From an uncultured Ruminococcus sp. (GTDB taxonomy: Bacteria > Bacillota > Clostridia > Oscillospirales > Ruminococcaceae), in assembly GCA_937926145.1 (NCBI GenBank), contig CALANW010000087.1, positions 1 to 37,749 on the forward strand: a stretch of 37,749 nt of DNA. Direction: 5' to 3'. Positions 32,436 through 37,749 of the stretch are shown one piece after another (position 1 is the first letter of the stretch; each line of letters opens with the position of its first letter). The notes under the pieces were generated by a model. That model saw nothing but the letters and a program-made list of their open reading frames with translations, was not told the DNA's origin and did no database searches. The translations under genes were made by a program, and so were the position numbers.

Positions 32436-32464
32436 TTGAAAACCTCCGCTTTTTGCTGTACAAT
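32436..32464 (+). promoter_or_regulatory. Promoter of the second GH43-GH5 pair
   Basis: TTGAAA (32436-32441) and TACAAT (32459-32464) are 17 bp apart. The -35 and spacer form the 5' arm of the surrounding inverted repeat, so transcription starting near 32471 yields an RNA without that arm. Confidence 0.68.
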
Positions 32465-32489
32465 TAAAACAGTAAAAAACGGAGGTTTT
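32439..32489 (+). promoter_or_regulatory. Long inverted repeat that buries the ribosome binding site of GH43
   Basis: AAAACCTCCG (32439-32448) pairs with CGGAGGTTTT (32480-32489). After one mismatch, TTTTT (32450-32454) pairs with AAAAA (32474-32478), and CTGT (32456-32459) pairs with ACAG (32469-32472). The stem of about 20 pairs has a 9-base loop. The Shine-Dalgarno GGAGG (32481-32485) lies wholly in the 3' arm. Read-through RNA would hide it, whereas RNA from the embedded promoter leaves it free. A short TTTTAATTT tail could also give weak termination. Confidence 0.75.
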
Positions 32490-32494
32490 AATTT

Positions 32495-33838
32495 ATGCCT
32501 AATCCATATCTTCCTTTGTGGGAATATATCCCCGACGGCGAACCCCGAGTATTCGGTGACAGAATTTATGTCTACGGTTCGCACGATACAGCAGGTTCGG
32601 ATACTTTCTGCGACTATGTTCTCAAATGCTGGAGCGCGCCCGTTGACGACCCAAACAGCTGGACTTGCCACGGTGATATTTTCCGCGTAAAAGACACACG
32701 CGACCACAAGTCCGATATCCCCGACGGCAACCCCGACAGACGCTTGTTTGCGCCTGATGTTGTCGAAAAGGACGGGAAATATTATCTTTACGCTTACATC
32801 ATAAACCGCATCGGCTGTGTCGGCGTGAGCGACCGCCCCGAAGGACCTTTCAGGTATCTTTCCGACTATGTTTACACCGTTTCCGATGAGGTATGCTGCA
32901 ATGGTTGGTTCATTGACCCGTCCGTTTTCGTCGATGATGACGGGAAAGCTTATATTTACTGCGGATTTGAGCGTTCGTTCCTTGCGGAGCTTAACAGCGA
33001 CAATATGTACGAAGTTTCAAAAGCTGTTGAGCATTTTATTCCGAATAAAGTCACGAATGAGAACGGTTTTGACTCGGAAGAAACGCTCTTTTTTGAAGCG
33101 GCTTCGATGCGAAAGGTCGGAAACACCTACTATATGATCTATTCGCCGAAGCAGGGCAGCAGACTTGCTTATGCAACGTCCGATTCTCCCGTGGGGCCTT
33201 TCACATACCGCGGATATATCGTTGACAACGGCGTTGATTATCCCGGCGGAAACGACCACGGCTCAATTGTTTGCATAAAAGGTCAATGGTATATTTTCTA
33301 TCACCGTATGACGAACGGAACTATAATGTCGCGCCGTGGCTGCGTTGAGAAGATAGAGATCCTCCCTGACGGAACTATCCCGACAGTTGAAATGACCTCG
33401 CTCGGTTTTGAAGATTCACTTTCACCTTATAAGATAACCCCTGCGGATATCGCCTGCGTTTTAAAGGGCGGCGCATTCGTCACTGAAAAGAACGTTTTTG
33501 AACGCGTTATAACAAATATAACGTGCGAAACGGTCATCGGCTATAAATATTTCGACTTCGGCGAAGATTTCGGCAGCAAAACTATGGAGCTGAATATGAA
33601 AGTCAACGGCTGCGGCTGTGATTGTAAAGTCCATATCCTTATCGACGGTGAAAACGGCGAGGAGATAGGCTCTGTCAGCATCGGTAAGGGCAGCGGAGTT
33701 GTTTCCGCGGTCGTCAAAAACGTAACGGGAAGACATTCAGTTTTCTTTAAGGTAACGACCGATTACACAGGTTGGACGGGGGAATATTTCAAGAACAGAT
33801 GTCTTTTTGAATTACAAGAATTCGTATTTACAAAGTGA
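32495..33838 (+). CDS. GH43 family glycosidase with C-terminal CBM6-like domain
   Basis: The 447-residue protein is a second, distant GH43 enzyme. The catalytic triad is Asp14 in YIPDGEPRVFGDRIYVYGSHD, Asp141 in WFIDPSVFVDDDGKAY and Glu201 in LFFEAASMRKVGNTYYMIYS. Residues of about 335-447 look like a family 6-type carbohydrate-binding beta-sandwich (YKYFDFGEDFGSKTME, then the late TGWTGEYF). The probable activity is arabinofuranosidase or xylosidase, substrate uncertain. There is no signal peptide, so it should work in the cytoplasm. Its ribosome binding site lies in a long inverted repeat. The GH5 gene follows after 16 bases. Confidence 0.88.
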   Translation: MPNPYLPLWEYIPDGEPRVFGDRIYVYGSHDTAGSDTFCDYVLKCWSAPVDDPNSWTCHGDIFRVKDTRDHKSDIPDGNPDRRLFAPDVVEKDGKYYLYAYIINRIGCVGVSDRPEGPFRYLSDYVYTVSDEVCCNGWFIDPSVFVDDDGKAYIYCGFERSFLAELNSDNMYEVSKAVEHFIPNKVTNENGFDSEETLFFEAASMRKVGNTYYMIYSPKQGSRLAYATSDSPVGPFTYRGYIVDNGVDYPGGNDHGSIVCIKGQWYIFYHRMTNGTIMSRRGCVEKIEILPDGTIPTVEMTSLGFEDSLSPYKITPADIACVLKGGAFVTEKNVFERVITNITCETVIGYKYFDFGEDFGSKTMELNMKVNGCGCDCKVHILIDGENGEEIGSVSIGKGSGVVSAVVKNVTGRHSVFFKVTTDYTGWTGEYFKNRCLFELQEFVFTK

Positions 33839-33854
33839 TTTCGGAGGGTGTAAA

Positions 33855-35015
33855 ATGAAAAAAGTAACAAGCATATTCATGGCACTTATAATCACGGTCT
33901 GTCTTGCATTTTCAGCGTGCGCAAAGTCAGCCGATATCGGTTCGGACAGCGGCGAGATGCACAAGGAAATGACTTCCGCAGAGTTCACAAAGGATATGGG
34001 AATGGGCATCAACCTTGGCAATACTATGGAAGCCTACTGGGCAGCAGATACACGCAAATGCTCGGGTGCGTCCGTTATCGGCGGAAATACTCCGAAAAAC
34101 TATGAAACCTGCTGGGGTGCTATTCCGACTACTCAGGAGTGCATCGCAGGAATGAAGAGCGAGGGTTTCGATACAGTTCGTATCCCTGTTTACTGGGGAA
34201 ATATGATGGCTGAGGACGGCAAGTTCACTATCAACGAGAGCTGGTTCAAGAGAGTGGACGAGATAATCGAATATGCCCGCAGTGCCGACCTTTATGTAGT
34301 CATAAACGTTCACCACTACGATGAATATATCATCAAGCATTACAGCAAGGACGAAGCGATTGAGATTATGAAAAAGATCTGGAAGCAGATCGCAGAGCAT
34401 TACAGGAACTTCTCCGACTACCTCATTTTTGAAGGCTATAATGAAAACCTCGGAACAGTCCGTGAGGGCGATACCTTCACCGATGATGAAAAGTTTGACT
34501 ATGTAAATGAAATGAACCAGATCTTCGTTGATACTGTTCGTAAAACTGGCGGCAACAACAAGAACAGAATGTTGATAGTTTCGGGTTACTGGACAAATAT
34601 CGACCTTACCACCGACAGCAGATTCGTTATCCCGAAAGATACCGTTTCCGACAGAATTATGGTCTCCGTTCACTATATCGACAACGCAATGTACTGGACA
34701 AATAAAATCGGCGGTAAAGAATGGCTCGACTACAGCAGAGCGCAGTGCGAACTTCTCAAAAAGGCTTTCACAGACAAGGGTATTCAGGTATTTGTCGGCG
34801 AATGTACATCTATATACAGCAAAGACCGCTTCGCAGAAAACGCAGAACACACCGATTCTACCGAGTGCCTTGGAATAATGTACGATATGATGAATGAATA
34901 CGGCTTCATTCCTGTTCTCTGGGACGTAAATCAGAACTTCTATTCGAGAATAAAGTGCGAGATAATCTATGAGTCCGACAGAGAGCTTATCCGTTCGCTC
35001 AAAGATAATGCCTAA
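33855..35015 (+). CDS. GH5 cellulase/endoglucanase, cell-surface lipoprotein
   Basis: The 386-residue protein begins with a lipoprotein signal MKKVTSIFMALIITVCLAFS ending in the lipobox FSAC at Cys22, so it should be anchored outside the membrane. The GH5 domain has MGINLGNTMEAYW near residue 50, ETCWGAIPTTQECIAGMK near 84-101, TVRIPVYWG near 107, VINVHHYDEY near 149, acid/base Glu197 in FEGYNEN and nucleophile Glu316 in VFVGECTS. Family GH5 (subfamily 4-like motifs) covers endoglucanases, xyloglucanases and licheninases. No dockerin or CBM is fused. I chose the ATG at 33855, after GGAGGG, not the longer frame from 33807. Confidence 0.93.
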   Translation: MKKVTSIFMALIITVCLAFSACAKSADIGSDSGEMHKEMTSAEFTKDMGMGINLGNTMEAYWAADTRKCSGASVIGGNTPKNYETCWGAIPTTQECIAGMKSEGFDTVRIPVYWGNMMAEDGKFTINESWFKRVDEIIEYARSADLYVVINVHHYDEYIIKHYSKDEAIEIMKKIWKQIAEHYRNFSDYLIFEGYNENLGTVREGDTFTDDEKFDYVNEMNQIFVDTVRKTGGNNKNRMLIVSGYWTNIDLTTDSRFVIPKDTVSDRIMVSVHYIDNAMYWTNKIGGKEWLDYSRAQCELLKKAFTDKGIQVFVGECTSIYSKDRFAENAEHTDSTECLGIMYDMMNEYGFIPVLWDVNQNFYSRIKCEIIYESDRELIRSLKDNA

Positions 35016-35023
35016 AGCAAATA

Positions 35024-35125
35024 ATACTAATCTCTAATGAATGTGTAGACAAAAAATCGGCGCAAAACCCATATATGCGAGCTTTTGCTTGATTTTTTGT
35101 ACACATTCTGATTAGATATTAGTAT
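35024..35125 (+). repeat. Palindromic element R3 with ATACTAAT termini
   Basis: The 102-bp element starts ATACTAATCTCTAATGAATG and ends with the complement of ATACTAATATCTAATCAG. It has inverted ends of about 37 bases, small indels included. It is homologous to R2 in the same orientation relative to the gene it follows, with a different middle of about 25 bases. It lies 8 bases after the stop of the GH5 gene. No coding content. Confidence 0.82.
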
Positions 35126-35153
35126 AAGATAAGTCGAAATTCATAACATATAG

Positions 35154-35182
35154 TTGCACAAAAGTTCAGTTTGTGATATAAT
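35154..35182 (+). promoter_or_regulatory. Promoter of the AraC regulator
   Basis: TTGCAC (35154-35159) and TATAAT (35177-35182) are 17 bp apart; a terminator-like hairpin begins two bases later. Confidence 0.8.
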
Positions 35183-35183
35183 T

Positions 35184-35224
35184 AAGGCAATGCAGTAAAT
35201 TACATCTGCATTGCCTTATTTTTT
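35184..35224 (+). terminator. Terminator hairpin at the start of the AraC transcript
   Basis: AAGGCAATGCAG (35184-35195) pairs perfectly with CTGCATTGCCTT (35206-35217), followed by ATTTTTT. With transcription starting near 35189, own-promoter RNA keeps only AATGCAG of the 5' arm, while read-through RNA from GH5 forms the complete 12-bp stem. The layout matches the site at 29578-29616. Confidence 0.8.
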
Positions 35225-35233
35225 GTAAAGTCG

Positions 35234-36028
35234 GTGATAAATTTGAAGATAGGCTCAATTGGATATAACTATTCGCACGATTCGGATTTCGTTATGGACA
35301 GACCGAACGGCGTTGGCTGCTGTCTTTTTCTGCTCATAAAAGAACCTGCAAATTTCGTTATAAACGAAATTCCGTGCTATGCACAAAAGAATTCGTTCGC
35401 ATTTTTCACGCCCGAGACCCCTTGCACATATCGTGCTGCCGAGGAACGCTACTGCGATGACTGGATGTATTTCGATATGGAAAACGGCGATAAAGAGGAG
35501 CTTGAAAAACTCGGTCTGCCGCTGAACAAAATAGTTTACGCAGGTGAGATCGAGGAGCTTTCAAAGATAATGCACATTCTTGCATTCGAGCATTATTCGG
35601 CGGAAATGCACCACAATGAAATTGAGCGTTGCTATATCGAACTGCTTCTTCTGAAATTGAGCCGAAGCAAAGCGGCGTATGCCGTATCGGGCGGAGAATC
35701 GTTCAAGGAAAAAAATTACCGCCTTACTCAACTTCGCACGAAGATATTCACAATGCCCGAGAGTGTTCTGAGCGTTGACGAAATGGCAGAGGAGCTTGGT
35801 ATGAGCCGTTCGGGATTTCAGCATCTTTACAAGCGCCTTTTCGGTGTAAGTGTAATGAGCGATGTTATAAAGGGCAGGCTCGACCGAGCAAAGCGTCTGC
35901 TTTCGTCAACCAACCTCACGGTCAGGGAGATAGGGGAGCGCTGCGGGTATTCAAACGAGTTCAATTTTATGCGCCAGTTTAAGGACTATGTAGGCAAGAC
36001 ACCGACTGAATACCGAAAGATATTATAA
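35234..36028 (+). CDS. AraC/XylS family transcriptional regulator
   Basis: The 264-residue protein has an N-terminal cupin-like sensor (about residues 1-130: CYAQKNSFAFFTPETPCTYRA is the typical inner strand region) and a C-terminal double helix-turn-helix domain. The latter holds LSVDEMAEELGMSRSGFQHLYKRLFGV near residue 177-203 and LTVREIGERCGYSNEFNFMRQFKDYVGKTPTEYRK near 225-262. Such regulators usually sense sugars and activate nearby genes. Next to two glycosidase pairs, a role in controlling those genes is likely but not shown. The start is either GTG 35234 or TTG 35243 (GGTG is seven bases before the latter). Confidence 0.88.
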   Translation: MINLKIGSIGYNYSHDSDFVMDRPNGVGCCLFLLIKEPANFVINEIPCYAQKNSFAFFTPETPCTYRAAEERYCDDWMYFDMENGDKEELEKLGLPLNKIVYAGEIEELSKIMHILAFEHYSAEMHHNEIERCYIELLLLKLSRSKAAYAVSGGESFKEKNYRLTQLRTKIFTMPESVLSVDEMAEELGMSRSGFQHLYKRLFGVSVMSDVIKGRLDRAKRLLSSTNLTVREIGERCGYSNEFNFMRQFKDYVGKTPTEYRKIL

Positions 36029-36069
36029 AAAAACTCCTTATTTCGTTTTGCGGAATAAGGAGTTTTTAC
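36027..36069. terminator. Bidirectional terminator between AraC and HD-GYP genes
   Basis: AAAAACTCCTTATT (36029-36042) pairs with AATAAGGAGTTTTT (36054-36067). A- and T-runs on each side serve both convergent genes; the HD-GYP stop codon lies inside the T-run. Confidence 0.9.
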
Positions 36070-37175
36070 ATATTGATTATTTGGTTGCTTTCTGGCGAAT
36101 TATCAACAATTCCCGTTATAACAATATTGAACAGCTCAGGCTGATCAGCAAGGTCATAGCATTTGTTCGTATCAAGTATCGAAACAATGGGACGAAGCGG
36201 ATTGTTCGGGTGATTTTTGATAACGCAGCCCTTTTCGCCGTTGGAAAGCTGAACGATAGAACCCGTGGGGAACGGTGCGACCTTTCGCAGAAACGCACGG
36301 AGGATATTTTCATCGAACTGCGTTCCCATTCCTGCCATGATGTATTCGATAGCTTCGTTCGGCGGATTAGGCACTCTGTATGGTCGGTTTGAAGTGAGCG
36401 CGTCGTAAACATCGGCTACTGCAAGTATCCTTGCATAAGGGTGTATCTCCTTGCCCTTTAGGTGGTAGGGATAACCCGAGCCGTCAATTTTTTCGTGGTG
36501 CTGGATAATGCCCTTGTAAATATTGTCGCTGACGATGTTTCGCTCTTTGAGATGCTGAGCTGCATAAACAGGGTGCATCTTCACTATCTCAAATTCCTCG
36601 GGAGTGAGCCTTGCGGGTTTCGTGATTATCTCAACCGGAACGGAAACTTTGCCGATATCGTGCATAAGTCCGGCCGTTCCGAGTTCGTTGAGCATAAAGT
36701 TGTTGAATCCGAGTTCAAGACCGATAGCGATCGCCATTATCGCAACGCTGAGGCTGTGATGATAGGTGTAATCGTCATACATTTTTATGTCGGCAATGTT
36801 GACAAGGATATCTTTGTTTGAAGAAAGGCTGTTGATGAGCTTCTGAGTGGTTTCGCTTATCTCCTCAACATCTTTTTTGGTCACGCCTTTCTCGCTGTTC
36901 ATAAAATTATCGGCAAGCTGGTGTATGCCTGAAATGGCTTCGGCGCGTATCTCCTGATCGATCGATGAAATAACTCTGATCTTGCTTTTATATGTATCAA
37001 CATAGATACCGTTGATCTCGGCAGCTTTGAGCTGGGTGATCGCCATATCGGAAAGTATATGACCTGCTTCGATGGTATGAGCCTTCTTTGACGCTATGTC
37101 ATAGAAGTTTACGCTTCTTGCAAGGCACATTCCCGGCAGGATATCCTTGGTGTTGACGAAAATCAGAATAAACAC
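36066..37175 (-). CDS. HD-GYP domain protein (cyclic-di-GMP phosphodiesterase type)
   Basis: The product of about 369 residues has a complete HD-GYP domain. The metal site is in GLMHDIGKVSVPVEIITKPARLTPEEFEIVKMHP (near residues 187-220), followed by GIIQHHEKIDGSGYPYHLKG near 240 and ILAVADVYDALTSNRPYR near 270. HD-GYP enzymes hydrolyse cyclic di-GMP. The N-terminal domain of about 130 residues begins with the common PGMCLARSVNFYDIASKKAHTIEAG unit. No signal peptide or membrane span is evident. The start is uncertain: no ATG lies near the ribosome-binding-like GAGG, and the frame opens with GTG at 37175 or a CTG/ATT a few codons later. Confidence 0.88.
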   Translation of the reverse strand: MFILIFVNTKDILPGMCLARSVNFYDIASKKAHTIEAGHILSDMAITQLKAAEINGIYVDTYKSKIRVISSIDQEIRAEAISGIHQLADNFMNSEKGVTKKDVEEISETTQKLINSLSSNKDILVNIADIKMYDDYTYHHSLSVAIMAIAIGLELGFNNFMLNELGTAGLMHDIGKVSVPVEIITKPARLTPEEFEIVKMHPVYAAQHLKERNIVSDNIYKGIIQHHEKIDGSGYPYHLKGKEIHPYARILAVADVYDALTSNRPYRVPNPPNEAIEYIMAGMGTQFDENILRAFLRKVAPFPTGSIVQLSNGEKGCVIKNHPNNPLRPIVSILDTNKCYDLADQPELFNIVITGIVDNSPESNQIINM

Positions 37176-37253
37176 CTCACTATCTTGATGAAGAACTTGA
37201 TGAAAAAAGTTTAAGTAATAAACCGAGTGAGCTTGTCATAATAATTTATGGGA

Positions 37254-37493
37254 TCATTTTTTGAGCTGTGCGATACATTCGCTGCAAATATTCTTGCCCT
37301 TGAAGTCAATGATGTTGTCCTCGTTGCCGCAGAAAATGCAGTTCTTCTTGAATTTTCTGAGGATAATGGAATCTTCCTCAACATAGATCTCCAAAGCGTC
37401 CTTTTCGCCGATATCAAGACCTCTGCGGAGTTCAATAGGGAGAACGATTCTTCCGAGTTCATCGATTTTACGGGTAATTCCTGTTGCTTTCAT
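37254..37493 (-). CDS. AbrB/SpoVT-type transition-state regulator with C-terminal zinc ribbon
   Basis: The 79-residue protein opens MKATGITRKIDELGRIVLPI, the AbrB swapped-hairpin DNA-binding domain (about residues 1-50). It ends in NCIFCGNEDNIID and NICSECIAQLKK, two CxxC pairs that make a small zinc-binding tail. Such proteins are global regulators of stationary phase or stress genes in Gram-positive bacteria. The ATG at 37493 follows AAAGGAAAGG. It is 78 bases upstream of the HD-GYP gene on the same strand and has a 5' leader of about 210 bases. Confidence 0.9.
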   Translation of the reverse strand: MKATGITRKIDELGRIVLPIELRRGLDIGEKDALEIYVEEDSIILRKFKKNCIFCGNEDNIIDFKGKNICSECIAQLKK

Positions 37494-37549
37494 AGTAATA
37501 GCCTTTCCTTTCTGAATTTTAAGGATAATTTCCCTAAAACAAAACTTTT

Positions 37550-37576
37550 GGTTTGAAAAAATCGTATTTTCAAACC
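37550..37576 (-). other. Stem-loop in the abrB-like leader
   Basis: GGTTTGAAAA (37550-37559) pairs with TTTTCAAACC (37567-37576), a perfect 10-bp stem within the untranslated leader. There is no T-run on the minus strand. Function is unknown. Confidence 0.55.
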
Positions 37577-37707
37577 GCTTCCTTTTCTTTGATTGTGTCA
37601 ATGGGCAGCCGGTCAATGCAAAGTGCCGTTTTAAGACTGTTAGTAAAACTGTTACTGAATATGCGGAACTATCCGACCGACTGTTTCCATAGTTTTCTTC
37701 ATAGTAA

Positions 37708-37736
37708 ATTATATACTTTATTCTATTTTTTGTCAA
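37708..37736 (-). promoter_or_regulatory. Promoter of the abrB-like gene
   Basis: On the minus strand, TTGACA (37736-37731) and TATAAT (37713-37708) are 17 bp apart, a full consensus. It gives a leader of about 210 bases, unusually long for so small a gene. Confidence 0.85.
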
Positions 37737-37749
37737 ATAAGATTTATAG

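Noticed and set aside
33927..34850. 307-residue minus-strand frame in the GH5 gene
   Set aside because: It is antisense to a clear GH5 catalytic domain and has no start signal.
37494..37736. Upstream extension of the AbrB-like protein
   Set aside because: The extension covers the consensus promoter and leader; AbrB proteins begin at MKATG, which has its own ribosome binding site.

Overview
The window reads as chromosome of a low-to-mid GC Gram-positive anaerobe of class Clostridia, most likely a Ruminococcus-like gut or rumen fibre degrader. This is inferred from gene content, AGGAGG-type ribosome binding sites and consensus sigma-A promoters; no rRNA is present to prove it. Supporting traits are a PyrR-attenuated pyrimidine operon with the NAD-dependent PyrDB/PyrK dihydroorotate dehydrogenase, pyruvate formate-lyase with its activase, BioY with BirA-type operators, a yybP-ykoY-type leader before mntP, and several plant-polysaccharide glycoside hydrolases. 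No phage, insertion sequence, tRNA, rRNA or CRISPR array was found.

Layout. 0.2-1.7 kb: sugar isomerase-like and ThuA-like genes. 2.0-4.4 kb: rpmG-secE-nusG-rplK-rplA, with a candidate L1 autoregulatory leader before rplA and a terminator after it. 4.5-6.0 kb: cytoplasmic clan GH-A glycosidase behind a perfect LacI/CcpA-type operator. 6.1-8.4 kb: AI-2E family exporter facing a DMT transporter. 8.4-18.7 kb, minus strand: pyrR-pyrC-pyrF-carA-carB, an unrecognised membrane protein, then pyrK-pyrDB and the DMT gene. 18.8-22.8 kb, minus strand: pflB-pflA and a small lipoprotein. 23.2-29.5 kb: MATE pump, Mn-riboswitch mntP, GNAT, Maf, a possible PD-(D/E)XK-like protein, acyl-CoA thioesterase, HdeD-like protein, bioY-DUF1284. 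29.6-36.0 kb: GH43-GH27, then GH43-GH5 (a lipoprotein cellulase), then an AraC regulator. 36.1-37.7 kb, minus strand: AbrB-like regulator and HD-GYP protein.

Most notable non-coding signals. (1) In the glycosidase cluster three promoters lie inside, or run directly into, strong hairpins (29549-29616, 32436-32489, 35154-35224). The hairpin would form fully only in read-through RNA, which suggests a transcriptional insulator design. (2) A family of short palindromic elements with ATACTAAT...ATTAGTAT ends sits just after stop codons at 7245-7421, 10112-10245 and 35024-35125. (3) Two BirA-type boxes of identical geometry flank the bioY promoter. (4) Two mutually exclusive hairpins lie between pyrF and carA.
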